64,000 bases of DNA from the NCBI RefSeq assembly GCF_000526215.1, contig NZ_JAFQ01000004.1, forward strand, positions 7,254,001 through 7,318,000, in the 5' to 3' direction. Source of the DNA: Nocardia sp. BMG51109. Its GTDB lineage: Bacteria > Actinomycetota > Actinomycetes > Mycobacteriales > Mycobacteriaceae. Shown here in pieces: positions 51,938-61,279 of this stretch. The position numbers were made by a program, and so were the translations under genes. The first letter of the stretch is position 1, and the number at the start of each line of letters is the position of its first letter. Below the pieces are notes generated by a model, which was not told where the DNA came from, ran no database searches, and was given only the letters and a program-made list of their open reading frames with translations.

Positions 51938-53728
51938 GTGACCGAAGTTCTGCCGAAACCCGAGCCCGCGCCCGCCCCCACCGCGGCGCACCGGCGCGGG
52001 CTCACCGTCCCCACCGGCCTGGCCGGACTGTCCCTGGATGCGATGGCGTCGGTGTCCTATGGGCCCGAGGCGATCGTGCTGGTGCTCGCCGCGGCCGGCG
52101 GCGCCGGACTGGGCCTGACGCTGCCGGTGACCGCCGCGATCGTCGCCCTGCTCGCGGTGCTGATCGCCTCCTACCGCCAGGTGATCGCCGCCTTCCCCGA
52201 CGGCGGCGGCGCCTACGCCGTGGCGAAGGAATACCTCGGCAGGCGGACCGGTCTGGTCGCCGCCGCGTCGCTGATCGTGGACTACGTGCTCAATGTCGCG
52301 GTGTCGATCGCCGCGGGCACGGCGGCGCTCACCTCCGCCTTCCCGGCGCTGCTGCCGTACACGGTGTGGATCGGCCTGGCCGTGCTGCTCGGTATCACGG
52401 TGCTCAATCTGGCCGGGATCCGGGAGAGCGCGCGGGTGTTCATGGCACCGACCGTCGTCTTCGTGGCGGGCATCCTGGTCGTCATCGTGGCCGGGCTGCT
52501 GCGGTCGGCACCGGCCGTCACGGAGACCGGGCCCGCCGTCGCGACCGACGCCCGCACCATCGGAGTCCTGTTGCTGCTCAAGGCGTTCTCCAGCGGATGC
52601 GCCGCGCTGACCGGGGTGGAGGCGATCGCGAACGCGGTGCCCAGCTTCGAGCGGCCGCGAGTGCGCCGGGCCCAGCGCGCCGAGGTGGCGCTCGGTGCGC
52701 TGCTGGGCGTCATGCTGCTGGGCCTGGCCACCCTGGTCGGCAAGTTCTCGGTGCACCCGATCGAAGGCACCACCGTGCTCTCGCAGCTGACCGAGGCCGC
52801 CCTGGGCGACGGAATCGGTTACTACACTGTGCAATTCGCCACCGTGGTGCTGCTGGCACTGGCCGCCAACACCTCCTACGGCGGCCTGCCGACGCTGACC
52901 AAGATCCTCGCCGACGACAACTGCCTGCCGCACCGGTTCGCGGTCGCCACGCCGCGGCAGGTGTACCGCTACGGCGTGGTGACGCTGGGCATTTCGGCGG
53001 CGGTGCTGCTGGTCGCGTCGGCGGGGAACATGAACGCGCTGGTGCCGCTGTTCGCGATCGGTGTGTTCGTCGGCTTCACCATCGCCCAGACCGGCATGGT
53101 CGTGCACTGGCGCCGCCACGGCGGCGGCGGATGGCGGTTGGCGCTCAACGGTTTCGGCGCGCTGCTGACCTTCGTCGCCGCGATCGTGACCACGGCGATG
53201 AAGTTCACCGAGGGCGCCTGGCTGATCGTGCTGGTGCTCCCGCTGCTGGTGCTCGGCATGGAGCGGGTGCGCCGGACCTACCGCAGAATCGACGACAGCC
53301 GCGGCCTCGGCGGTACCCCCGCACCGCCGGAGCCGACCGGCGCGGTCATCGTGGTACCGGTGTCGGAGGTGTCCGAACTCAGCCGGGAGGCGCTGTCCGC
53401 GGCGCTATCGCTGGGGCGTGATGTGGTCGCGCTGCATGTCTGCCTGCCGGACGAGAACACGACCGTATTCACCAAGGCATGGGAGGCCTGGCATCCCGAG
53501 GTGCCGCTGGAGGTCATCGATGCCGGCGACTGCTCGGTCGGCAGCCCCGTCGCCCGGCATCTGCGGCACCATTTCGACGGCCGCCGCAAGGTGGTGCTCA
53601 TCGCCGAGGTCGACCCGCCCACCGGCTGGCACCGCCTGCTCCCCAGCCACCGCAGCGACGAACTGGAACGCTGCCTCCGCCACCTCCCCGACACGGTGGT
53701 CTGCCACCTGCGGGTCCCCGCCTCGTAG
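51938..53728 (+). CDS. APC superfamily permease, KimA/YdaO-like
   Basis: A 596-residue transporter with about 12 membrane segments. The first segments contain [20 protein letters not shown] and [16 protein letters not shown], matching the KimA-type branch of APC permeases, which take up potassium or amino acids. The last 140 residues (from [19 protein letters not shown]) form a soluble domain of the universal-stress-protein type. In Gram-positive bacteria this branch is often under c-di-AMP control; I could not find a convincing riboswitch in the 129 bases upstream. GTG start at 51938. Confidence 0.82.
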   Translation: MTEVLPKPEPAPAPTAAHRRGLTVPTGLAGLSLDAMASVSYGPEAIVLVLAAAGGAGLGLTLPVTAAIVALLAVLIASYRQVIAAFPDGGGAYAVAKEYLGRRTGLVAAASLIVDYVLNVAVSIAAGTAALTSAFPALLPYTVWIGLAVLLGITVLNLAGIRESARVFMAPTVVFVAGILVVIVAGLLRSAPAVTETGPAVATDARTIGVLLLLKAFSSGCAALTGVEAIANAVPSFERPRVRRAQRAEVALGALLGVMLLGLATLVGKFSVHPIEGTTVLSQLTEAALGDGIGYYTVQFATVVLLALAANTSYGGLPTLTKILADDNCLPHRFAVATPRQVYRYGVVTLGISAAVLLVASAGNMNALVPLFAIGVFVGFTIAQTGMVVHWRRHGGGGWRLALNGFGALLTFVAAIVTTAMKFTEGAWLIVLVLPLLVLGMERVRRTYRRIDDSRGLGGTPAPPEPTGAVIVVPVSEVSELSREALSAALSLGRDVVALHVCLPDENTTVFTKAWEAWHPEVPLEVIDAGDCSVGSPVARHLRHHFDGRRKVVLIAEVDPPTGWHRLLPSHRSDELERCLRHLPDTVVCHLRVPAS

Positions 53729-53739
53729 CAGCACCCCGG

Positions 53740-53785
53740 CCCGACCTGCCGCACCAGCGGCGACTCGCCGATGCGGCAGGTCGGG
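53740..53785. terminator. Terminator hairpin between convergent genes
   Basis: Perfect 14-bp stem CCCGACCTGCCGCA / TGCGGCAGGTCGGG (53740-53753 with 53772-53785) and an 18-base loop, 11 bases after the permease stop. It probably ends the permease transcript and may also stop transcription arriving from the response-regulator gene. Confidence 0.7.
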
Positions 53786-53880
53786 GCCGCCATCGCCGGC
53801 CGTAGCGATTTCGGATCACGAGGGGCTCGGACGGGTCGGCGGCTGGTTGCTCGGCAAGCTGCCCGGCCGATCCGGATCGG

Positions 53881-54525
53881 CTACGACTGGGCGGCCTCGC
53901 GGGCGAGGATGGCGGCTTGGACGCGGGAGCGGACGCCGAGTTTCGTGAGGACGCGGGAGACATGGGTTTTCACCGTCGTCTCGCCGATGTAGAGGCGGGT
54001 GGCGATCTGCGCGTTGGACAGGCCCTCGCCGAGACAGGTCAGTACCTCGCGTTCGCGTTCGGTGAGTTCGGCCGGCAGGTCGGGTTTCGGTTCGGCCGGT
54101 GCGCCGGTGGCGGCGAAGGCCGTGATCAACGTCCTGGTCACCTCCGGTGCCAGCACGCCGTCGCCGGCGGCCACCGAGCGCACGGCATCGATCAGCACCT
54201 TGCTCGACGCCGACTTGAGGATGAATCCGGACGCCCCGGCGCGCAGCGTGCGGAAGACGTACTCGTCCAGGTCGAAGGTGGTGAGGATGAGCACCCCGGC
54301 CAGGCCCTCGGCGGTGATCTGCCCGGTGGCGGCGATCCCGTCCACGCCGGGCATCCGCACGTCCATCAGCACCACGTCCGGCCGCAACGCCTTGGTCTGG
54401 GCGACCGCGATATCGCCGTCGGCGGCCTCGCCGACCACCTCGATATCGCCGGCGCTGTCCAGGATCATCCGCAGCCCGGCCCGGATGGCGCCGTGGTCGT
54501 CGGCGATCAGCACCCGAATCGTCAT
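53881..54525 (-). CDS. NarL/LuxR family response regulator
   Basis: A 214-residue two-component regulator. The receiver domain has the acidic pair in LIADDHG, the phosphorylated Asp in VVLMDVRMPGVDG near residue 53 and Lys in FILKSAS near 104. The C-terminal LuxR-type HTH is LTEREREVLTCLGEGLSNAQ and following. Its start overlaps the histidine kinase stop by four bases, so the two are a cognate pair. The target genes are unknown. Confidence 0.93.
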   Translation of the reverse strand: MTIRVLIADDHGAIRAGLRMILDSAGDIEVVGEAADGDIAVAQTKALRPDVVLMDVRMPGVDGIAATGQITAEGLAGVLILTTFDLDEYVFRTLRAGASGFILKSASSKVLIDAVRSVAAGDGVLAPEVTRTLITAFAATGAPAEPKPDLPAELTEREREVLTCLGEGLSNAQIATRLYIGETTVKTHVSRVLTKLGVRSRVQAAILAREAAQS

Positions 54526-55709
54526 GCCACCTCCGATCTTTCGCGCAACGGGAGCCGGGCCGTGACCACCCAGTCGGCGGATTCTGTTCCGGCGGAGAAA
54601 CTTCCGCCGAGGGCGGCCGCGCGCTCGCGCATATTGATCAGCCCGTGCCGGGCGTACCCGGCGTCCGGTGACGGTGTCGCGGGCAACCGGTTGCGCACCG
54701 ACAGCGCCAGCGCGTCGGGCCCGGCCGCCACCTCGACGTCGACCTCCCGGCCCGGCGCGTGCTTCATGGCATTCGTCAGCGCCTCCTGCACGATCCGATA
54801 TGCGGCCTGATCCACCGCGCTCGGCAGGGTCGCCCCCTCGCCCGAATTCCGCAGGCGCACCGTCGTTCCGGTGTCCCGGGCCGCGGCCACCAGTAGCGGC
54901 AGCTGGGCCAGCCCGCGCGGCGCGACCGGACCGTCGGCGCCGTCCGCACCGCCGTCGCGCCGCAGCAGGCCGATCATGGTGCGCATCTCCTGCAGCGCGT
55001 CGACGCTGTTGGTGCGGATCGAGCCGAGTATCCCGGCCACCGCGGGATCCCGGTCGCCGGCCACGCCGAGCGCGGCCTCGGACTGCAACGCGATGGCCGA
55101 CAGATGACCGGCGATCACATCGTGCAGGTCACGGGCCATGGTCCGGCGTTCGTCGTCGATCGCCGCGCGGCGGTCCGCCTCGGCGACCATCGCCATCGCC
55201 TGCGCGCGGGTCCGCTCGGCCTCGGCCATCTCCTTGTGGTGGCGCACCTGCAACGCCCACCACACCGAGGTGCCGGCGAAGACGGACGCGGCACCGATCA
55301 CGACGGCGGCCGCCCGCCACTCCCCGGTGATCACGAAGATCGCGATCGCGATCGCGATGGACACCGCCCCGCAGGTACCCGCCACCCACCGCGACACCCG
55401 CCGGCTGTCGTACAGGCACGCCGCGTAGATCAGATCCGAGTAGACGAGCCACACCGGCACCGTGGCGCCCAGCACCAGATCGATACCCACCGGCACCACT
55501 CCGGCGGCCAGCGCCGCCAGGGGTGCGCGCCGGCGCAGGAGCGTCGCCAGGCACAGCAGCGCGAGCACCCCGAACCGCGCGAGCAGCGGCGTCGTATTCG
55601 GGCCCACCAGCGTGGACAGGCCCGCCAGGTACAGAATCGCACCGATGGCGAACGCGAACAGCGCGACGAGCCCGTCCTGCACGCCGGCCGGCAACGCGTT
55701 CCACCTCAC
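54522..55709 (-). CDS. Sensor histidine kinase (HisKA_3, NarX/DesK-like)
   Basis: A 395-residue sensor kinase: about four to five membrane segments in residues 10-160, the phosphoacceptor His in MARDLHDVIAGHLSAIA near residue 205, and an ATPase domain with the N-box ALTNAMKHAPG and GLINMRERAAALGG. The short extracytoplasmic loops suggest that it senses membrane state or a membrane partner. It is divergent from the GAP-family membrane protein gene, 47 bases away, which could be its target or partner. Confidence 0.92.
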   Translation of the reverse strand: MRWNALPAGVQDGLVALFAFAIGAILYLAGLSTLVGPNTTPLLARFGVLALLCLATLLRRRAPLAALAAGVVPVGIDLVLGATVPVWLVYSDLIYAACLYDSRRVSRWVAGTCGAVSIAIAIAIFVITGEWRAAAVVIGAASVFAGTSVWWALQVRHHKEMAEAERTRAQAMAMVAEADRRAAIDDERRTMARDLHDVIAGHLSAIALQSEAALGVAGDRDPAVAGILGSIRTNSVDALQEMRTMIGLLRRDGGADGADGPVAPRGLAQLPLLVAAARDTGTTVRLRNSGEGATLPSAVDQAAYRIVQEALTNAMKHAPGREVDVEVAAGPDALALSVRNRLPATPSPDAGYARHGLINMRERAAALGGSFSAGTESADWVVTARLPLRERSEVA

Positions 55710-55756
55710 CGCACCATCACAGCACAGCCGCGACGGGACCCGGATCGGTCGAAGTG

Positions 55757-56515
55757 ATGACGGCCGATCGATCCGACAGCCGACGCCCCGTCCCTCCGCG
55801 CGGCGCGACGCTGATATCCGTGATTCTCATCCCGGCCCTCATCGGACTGGCGCTGGTGGACAGCACCAGCATCGGCACGCTGGTTCTGCCCGTGTGGCTG
55901 CTGCTCGCGCCGGAGCGCCCGCCCGCGCGGCGGCTGCTGTGCTACCTCGGCGCCATCGCCGTGTTCTATTTCCTGCTCGGCGTGTCGCTCATGACGGCCG
56001 CGAACGCCGGCCTGAACCATCTCGGCGAGCTGGCGCGCAGCCCCGTGGTGCTGGTGCCGCAACTACTACTGGGCATCGCGCTGTTCGCGGTGTCCTGGCG
56101 CTTCGATTCGAAGAAGCGCCGGGCCCGCGGCGAGCCCGATCGCACCACCGCGTGGCGGACCCGGGCGCTGCGGCGGCAGTCCTCCGCCGGCGGGCTGGCC
56201 GTGCTCGCGGTGAGTGCCGGTGCGCTGGAGGCGTTGTCGATGGTGCCGTATCTCGGGGCGATCGGCCTGCTCGTCTCCCAGGACGTTCCGGCCGCCACCG
56301 CGGCCGCCCTGCTGGCGGGCTACTGCGTGATCATGATCGTGCCGGCGTTACTGCTGATGACCGGGCGCTCCCTGTTCCACTCGGCGATCGAACCGGTGCT
56401 GACCCGGCTCGATGCCTTTCTGTCCCGGCATGCGGACAGCGCGACCGGCTGGGCCCTGGCGATCGGGGGCCTGGTCATCGCCCGGGGCGCCGCGGCCGGG
56501 CTGTTCGGCTCCTGA
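55757..56515 (+). CDS. GAP family membrane protein
   Basis: A 252-residue protein with six hydrophobic segments, beginning with an N-terminal tail and then LISVILIPALIGLALVDSTS. The layout matches the GAP/Sap (sulfolipid-addressing) family of actinomycetes, linked in mycobacteria to export of glycolipids. The start at 55757 is close to the histidine kinase start, so both promoters lie within 47 bases. Confidence 0.75.
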   Translation: MTADRSDSRRPVPPRGATLISVILIPALIGLALVDSTSIGTLVLPVWLLLAPERPPARRLLCYLGAIAVFYFLLGVSLMTAANAGLNHLGELARSPVVLVPQLLLGIALFAVSWRFDSKKRRARGEPDRTTAWRTRALRRQSSAGGLAVLAVSAGALEALSMVPYLGAIGLLVSQDVPAATAAALLAGYCVIMIVPALLLMTGRSLFHSAIEPVLTRLDAFLSRHADSATGWALAIGGLVIARGAAAGLFGS

Positions 56516-56544
56516 CCTGCGATTCGGGCCCGTCCGCCCCGGTT

Positions 56545-56564
56545 TTCGGGACCTTTCTCCCCCT
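56545..56564 (+). promoter_or_regulatory. DosR-box-like site
   Basis: TTCGGGACCTTTCTCCCCCT agrees at 15 of 20 positions with the mycobacterial DosR consensus TTSGGGACTWWAGTCCCSAA, including GGGAC and TCCC. It lies 32 bases before a TTGACA (56597) and about 87 bases before the Acg-like start, beside a gene for a DevR-like regulator. Confidence 0.5.
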
Positions 56565-56650
56565 GCCGGTTCGCCCGAACCCGGGCAGTCTGGTCGTTGA
56601 CATCGGCACTTCGATCTGCCAATTCGATCGGGAAGGACGGCATCCGAAGC

Positions 56651-57619
56651 ATGGTCAGTGCGCTGCCGGACGACGAAACCCTGGAGGTCGCCCTCGGGAT
56701 GGCGGTCCGCGCGCCCTCGGTACACAACTCCCAGCCCTGGCGATGGCGGATCGCCGGCGACCATATCGCGCTGCACGCCGACCCGGACCGGCACCTGCCG
56801 CACACCGATCCGCAGCAGCGGGCGCTGGTGGTGAGCTGCGGCGCCGCGCTGCACCACCTGCGCGTGGCGCTGGCCGGATTGGGTTGGGCCGCAACGGTTA
56901 CCAGGGTGCCCGATCCGGACCACCCCGACCTGCTGGCAACGATCACCACGACACCGCGGCGCCCCTCGGACGTCGATATCGAGATGACCGCCGCCATCCT
57001 GAACCGGCAGAGCGACCGCCGCCGCTATGCCGACTGGCGGGTTCCGCCCGGCTATATCCGGACGGTCTCCACCCGCGCCAACAGGTTCGGGGCGGCGGTG
57101 CGGCACGTGCCCGGACTGTTGCGGCCGCAGCTCGCCGGGTCCGTCCGCCGCGCCGCGACCCGGCACGCCGACGACGCGGACTATCTGTACGAACTCACGG
57201 CCTGGAGCGGACGGCACGGCACCCCGGACGGCGTGCCCGCCCGCAACACTCCCCCGCCACGTCCCACGGACGAGATCCCGAGCCGATTGTTCGCCGGTCC
57301 GGCCCTGACCGATGCCGCCGCCGGCTCCGACGGCGCGGAATGGCTGGTGGTCTGCACGGCGGGCGACGACCGCCGGTTCCAGCTGTCGGCCGGCGAGGCG
57401 ACCAGCGCGCTGCTGCTGGCCGCGACCGACCTCGGCCTGTCCACCTGCATCCAGACCGAGCCGCTCGGCATGCGGGATCTGCGGCACGATATCCGCCGCG
57501 CCGTGCTGCACGACTGCGCGTTCCCGCAGACGATGGTGCGGATCGGCTGGGTCCCGGTCAACACCGCCCCGCTGCCCAGCACGCCGCGCCGGGCCGTCGG
57601 CGACATCGTGGACCGCTGA
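56651..57619 (+). CDS. Acg family FMN-binding nitroreductase-like protein
   Basis: A 322-residue protein of the Acg (Rv2032) family, nitroreductase-fold proteins that bind FMN but may not reduce nitro compounds; in M. tuberculosis acg is under DosR control. The N-terminal RAPSVHNSQPWRWRI and the later LLLAATDLGLSTCIQTEPL are hallmarks. The ATG at 56651 was chosen. It ends 15 bases before the end of the converging DevR-like gene. Pairing with that regulator and the upstream DosR-like site suggests a small hypoxia or redox response module. Confidence 0.83.
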   Translation: MVSALPDDETLEVALGMAVRAPSVHNSQPWRWRIAGDHIALHADPDRHLPHTDPQQRALVVSCGAALHHLRVALAGLGWAATVTRVPDPDHPDLLATITTTPRRPSDVDIEMTAAILNRQSDRRRYADWRVPPGYIRTVSTRANRFGAAVRHVPGLLRPQLAGSVRRAATRHADDADYLYELTAWSGRHGTPDGVPARNTPPPRPTDEIPSRLFAGPALTDAAAGSDGAEWLVVCTAGDDRRFQLSAGEATSALLLAATDLGLSTCIQTEPLGMRDLRHDIRRAVLHDCAFPQTMVRIGWVPVNTAPLPSTPRRAVGDIVDR

Positions 57620-57634
57620 ATCGTGGACCGCTGA

Positions 57635-58282
57635 TCAGCCGCAGGAATGGATCAGTCCCATCCGGGCGGCGAGCACGGCCGCCTCGGTGCGGCCCTGCAC
57701 CTCGAGCTTGCGCAGCACCCGGGACACGTAGTTCTTGATCGTCTTCTCCGACAGGAACATTCGCTGCGCGATCTGCCGGTTGGTCAGCCCGCGGCCCAGC
57801 AGTCCCAGGACGGTGCGCTCCCGGTCGGTCAGCTCGCCGAGCGGTCCGTCCTGCCATCCGGCCTGGGCGCGCAGTGCCGCCATCACCGCGGCCGTCGCAC
57901 GCGAGTCCAGCAGCGACCCGCCTGCCGCCACCTCCCGGACCGCATCGAGCAGTTCCGGACCGCGCACATCCTTGACCAGGTAGCCGGCCGCACCGGCGAG
58001 CACCGCGCCGATCATCGACGGTTCGTCGGCGAACGCGGTGAACATCAGGATCCGCAGCCCGGGCACGGCGGCCAGCAGGTCACGGCAGAGTTCGTCGCCG
58101 TCGTAGTCGGGCAGGCGAACGTCCAGCATCACCACCCGCGGGCGGGCGGCGGGAATCCGGGCCAGCGCCTCGGCACCGGTGCTCGCCTCGCCCACCACCG
58201 TCAGGTCGGGCGCTTCGCCGAACAGGTCACGTAGTCCGCGCCGCACGATCTCGTGGTCGTCGACGACGAAAATATCGATCAT
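57635..58282 (-). CDS. devR: DevR/DosR-like response regulator
   Basis: A 215-residue NarL-family regulator closely resembling M. tuberculosis DevR over its whole length: [12 protein letters not shown] at the start, phosphoacceptor Asp in [11 protein letters not shown] near residue 54, VKDVRG near 104, and the DNA-recognition part [19 protein letters not shown], which keeps the Lys and Asn residues known to contact DosR boxes. DevR governs the hypoxia/NO dormancy response. No DevS/DosT-type kinase gene is adjacent, so its sensor must be elsewhere. Confidence 0.88.
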   Translation of the reverse strand: MIDIFVVDDHEIVRRGLRDLFGEAPDLTVVGEASTGAEALARIPAARPRVVMLDVRLPDYDGDELCRDLLAAVPGLRILMFTAFADEPSMIGAVLAGAAGYLVKDVRGPELLDAVREVAAGGSLLDSRATAAVMAALRAQAGWQDGPLGELTDRERTVLGLLGRGLTNRQIAQRMFLSEKTIKNYVSRVLRKLEVQGRTEAAVLAARMGLIHSCG

Positions 58283-58347
58283 CGCAACCTCCTCGCCGTA
58301 GACGGGTTCCGCCCGTTCCAGTGTGCCGGTCCGGTCGGGTCACGACC

Positions 58348-59169
58348 TCAGTCCTCGCGCAGCTTGCGGATCAGTCCCTCCTGCACCACCGCCGCCACCA
58401 ACCGGCCCTCCTGGTTGAAGATCCGGCCGCCGGTCAGGGCGCGGCCGAAGCCCGCCGACGGCGAGGCCTGGTCGTAGAGCAGCCAGTCGTCGGCGCGGAA
58501 CGGGCGCAGGAACCACATCGCGTGATCCAGCGACGCGTTCTGGGTCGGCTCGTCCGGGTGAATCACCTTCGAGGATCCGAGCAGCGTCATATCGCTCATG
58601 TACGCCAGCGTGCACACGTGGAACAGCGGGTCGTCCGGCAGCGCGTGCCGGTAGCGGAACCACACCTGCTGCTGGGCGACCAGCCCGGTCTTGTGCGCCA
58701 CCTGCTCCTGCGGGATCGTGCGGGTGTCCCAGTGCTCCCACTCCCGCATCGCCCACAGCGCCTCCGCCGACATCGCCGTGCGAGCGTCCGGAAGTTCGTG
58801 CGGCGGCGGCACTTCCGGCATCTCGTCCTGATGTTCCGGGCCGTCGTCGCCGACGTGGAACGACGCCGACATGGTGAAGATCGCCTCGCCGCTCTGCACG
58901 CCGGTCACCCGCCGGGTGCAGAACGACCGGCCGTCGCGGATGCGCTCGACCAGATACACCGTGGACTCCTGCGGGTTGCCCGGGCGCAGGAAGTACCCGT
59001 GCAGCGAATGCACCTGGTACGCCGGCTCCACGGTCCGCACCGCCGACACCAGCGCCTGCCCCGCGACCTGCCCGCCGAACGTCCGCGCCAGCTGGGTCTT
59101 CGTGGACGCGCCACGGAAGATGTCCCGCTCGAGCCGCTCGATCTCGAGGGCTTCCTCGATCGTCGCCAT
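58348..59169 (-). CDS. tesB: Acyl-CoA thioesterase II
   Basis: A 273-residue double-hotdog thioesterase. QLARTFGGQVAGQALVSAVR near residue 27 and the C-terminal NQEGRLVAAVVQEGLIR are TesB hallmarks, with the catalytic Asp-Gln region in HPDEPTQNASLDHAMWF. It releases fatty acids from CoA. The ATG at 59169 has GGAAGGAC upstream. In relatives it is next to pdxT; here about 6.5 kb of other genes lie between. Confidence 0.93.
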   Translation of the reverse strand: MATIEEALEIERLERDIFRGASTKTQLARTFGGQVAGQALVSAVRTVEPAYQVHSLHGYFLRPGNPQESTVYLVERIRDGRSFCTRRVTGVQSGEAIFTMSASFHVGDDGPEHQDEMPEVPPPHELPDARTAMSAEALWAMREWEHWDTRTIPQEQVAHKTGLVAQQQVWFRYRHALPDDPLFHVCTLAYMSDMTLLGSSKVIHPDEPTQNASLDHAMWFLRPFRADDWLLYDQASPSAGFGRALTGGRIFNQEGRLVAAVVQEGLIRKLRED

Positions 59170-59306
59170 CAACCGTCCTTCCGGTATCGAACCAGCTCAG
59201 GTTAAACAATGACGAACTGTGACCGACGCCCGGCACACGGAGCGCGGCCGGAAAGTTCCGGCTCGGCCGGTCCGCCTACCCCCGGCTGCCCGTGCATCAT
59301 GGTTCG

Positions 59307-59912
59307 ATGCCCAGGTTCGACCCGATCGCCGCCGATACCCTGGTGGATCTCGTCGCCGACCGCGCCGCCGCGCTTCCCGGCCGGGCCGTCGTCGCGGTGG
59401 ACGGCGCCGACGCCGCCGACCCGCTGGAGTTCGCCCGCGCCGCCGCGGCATCGCTGCGCACCCGCGGGCGCCCGGCCGAGGCCGTCTCCCTGCACGACTA
59501 CGTTCGCCCCGCGTCGCTGCGTCTCGAGTTCGGCCGCGACGCACTGTCCTACCGCACCGCGTGGTTCGACTACGCCGGACTCGACCGCGAAGTGCTGCGC
59601 GGACTGCGCGAGCACGGCCGCTGGCTGCCCGCGCTCTGGGACGAGGCGACCGACCGTTCCGCCCGCGCCACAACGATTTCCGCCGCCGGCGACACCGTGC
59701 TGTTCGTCGCGGGCCCGATGCTGCTCGGCCGCGGCCTGGCCTTCGACCTCACCGTCGAGCTGCGGTTGTCGGAGGGCGCGCTGCGCCGCGGCACCGAATC
59801 CACCCAGCTCTTCACCGTCGACGCCGTCCTGCGGCACCGCCGGGAATCCCCCGAAGACCCTGACGTGCTGGTGAACTGGGACCACCGCGACCGTCCCGCC
59901 GTGCGCCGGTAG
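59307..59912 (+). CDS. Uridine kinase-like protein lacking a P-loop
   Basis: A 201-residue protein with the uridine/phosphoribulokinase-like layout: the VVAVDGAD strand, a SLHDYVRPASLRLEFGRD substrate region, an AWFDYAGLDREVL segment and VLFVAGPMLLGRGLAFD. Where active members have DGxxGAGKT, this one reads DGADAADPLEFA, so the Walker A lysine is absent. It should not bind ATP in the usual way. Function unknown; the rest of the fold seems intact. An upstream GTG at 59292 is a possible earlier start. Confidence 0.6.
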   Translation: MPRFDPIAADTLVDLVADRAAALPGRAVVAVDGADAADPLEFARAAAASLRTRGRPAEAVSLHDYVRPASLRLEFGRDALSYRTAWFDYAGLDREVLRGLREHGRWLPALWDEATDRSARATTISAAGDTVLFVAGPMLLGRGLAFDLTVELRLSEGALRRGTESTQLFTVDAVLRHRRESPEDPDVLVNWDHRDRPAVRR

Positions 59913-60135
59913 GAGATTCGCGTCCCGGCTTGCGATCGTGACCGACGACGGCCATCGGCCCGGCACGATCACGCGGCCGGGTTTCGGGAGCGACGAGCCC
60001 GCCCGGCGGATCGGTGACCGCACGCCGCACAGCGGGCTCAGGCCCCGGCGCGACCACTCCGTCTCCGTACTCCCGCGCAAAAAGTGCGCACTTCCAGTTA
60101 TTCAGAGTGCGGGCGGATGCGCGCAGACTTGGGGC

Positions 60136-61131
60136 ATGACACCAGATACGACGCAGCAGCAGCATCCGATCGGATCGGGCTTCACCGCCGCCTCGACGGC
60201 CGAGGAGGTGCTTCGGGGCATCGACCTGTCCGGAAAGAACGTCATCGTGACCGGCGGCCATGCCGGAATCGGCCGGGCGGCAACGCGGGCGCTGAGCGCG
60301 GCGGGCGCCTCGGTCACCGTCGGGGCGCGCCATCCGGACCGCGCCGCCGCGGCGGTCGCCGGCATCGAGCGTGTCGAGGTGAGCCGGCTGGACCTGCTGG
60401 ACCCGGCGTCCGTCGATGCCTTCGCGGCCCGGTACGCCGATTCCGGGCGCACGCTGCACATCCTGATCAACGGTGCGGGCCTCGCGGCTCCCGCGGAACT
60501 CGAGCAGGACGCGCGCGGCTACGAGGCGCAGTTCGCAACCAACCACCTGGGCCATTTCCAGCTGACGCTCGGCCTGCTGCCCGCGCTGCGCGCCGCGCAC
60601 GGCGCCCGGGTGGTCACGGTGTCGTCCGGGGCTCAGCGCTTCGGTGAGATTCGCTGGGACGACCCGCATTTCGCCACCGGCGGCTACGAACCCACCGTCG
60701 CCTACGCCCAGTCCAAGCTCGCGAACGTGCTGTTCACGGTCGAGTTGGACCGCCGATTCGCCGAGGACGGAATCCGCGGCTACGCGGTGCATCCCGGAGT
60801 CGTCGTCGGCACGGCTCTCAACAGCGCCGCGGGCGAGGAAGGGCTGCGGGCCGCGGGACTCGTCGACGACTCGGGGGCGCCGATCATCGACCCCGAGCAC
60901 GGGAAGAAGAACCTCCAGCAGGGTGCGAGCACTATCGTCTTCGCGGCCGCCAGCCCGCTGCTGGCCGATATCGGCGGCGTGTACCTCAAGGACAACGACA
61001 TCTCGGTGCTGGACGACGAGCCCAGGCCGATGTCCGCCGTGGAACCCCCTTCGGAGATCATGTCCCATGCCCTCGATCCCGAAGCCGCCCAGCGACTCTG
61101 GGAACTGAGCGAGCAACTGCTGAAGGGCTGA
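60136..61131 (+). CDS. Short-chain dehydrogenase/reductase
   Basis: A 331-residue NAD(P)-dependent oxidoreductase: cofactor motif TGGHAGIGRAA near residue 40, NGAG near 116, and the active-site pair YAQSK near 194. Length and the extended C-terminus resemble the retinol dehydrogenase/WWOX-like branch. The ATG at 60136 starts the conserved part; an upstream open frame from 59938 lacks similarity. The substrate is unknown. Confidence 0.87.
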   Translation: MTPDTTQQQHPIGSGFTAASTAEEVLRGIDLSGKNVIVTGGHAGIGRAATRALSAAGASVTVGARHPDRAAAAVAGIERVEVSRLDLLDPASVDAFAARYADSGRTLHILINGAGLAAPAELEQDARGYEAQFATNHLGHFQLTLGLLPALRAAHGARVVTVSSGAQRFGEIRWDDPHFATGGYEPTVAYAQSKLANVLFTVELDRRFAEDGIRGYAVHPGVVVGTALNSAAGEEGLRAAGLVDDSGAPIIDPEHGKKNLQQGASTIVFAAASPLLADIGGVYLKDNDISVLDDEPRPMSAVEPPSEIMSHALDPEAAQRLWELSEQLLKG

Positions 61132-61279
61132 ACCACCGACCGGTGAAAGCCGCCGGGCTCCGGCCGCGCTCGTCTGTGCGAATCCCATGGAAACACCCCG
61201 TGCGGATATGCCGGTGCCCGACGGACTTTCGTCGTGGTCGGCCGTCCGCGGTATCCCGATCGGAGTGCGGGTGGCCGGT

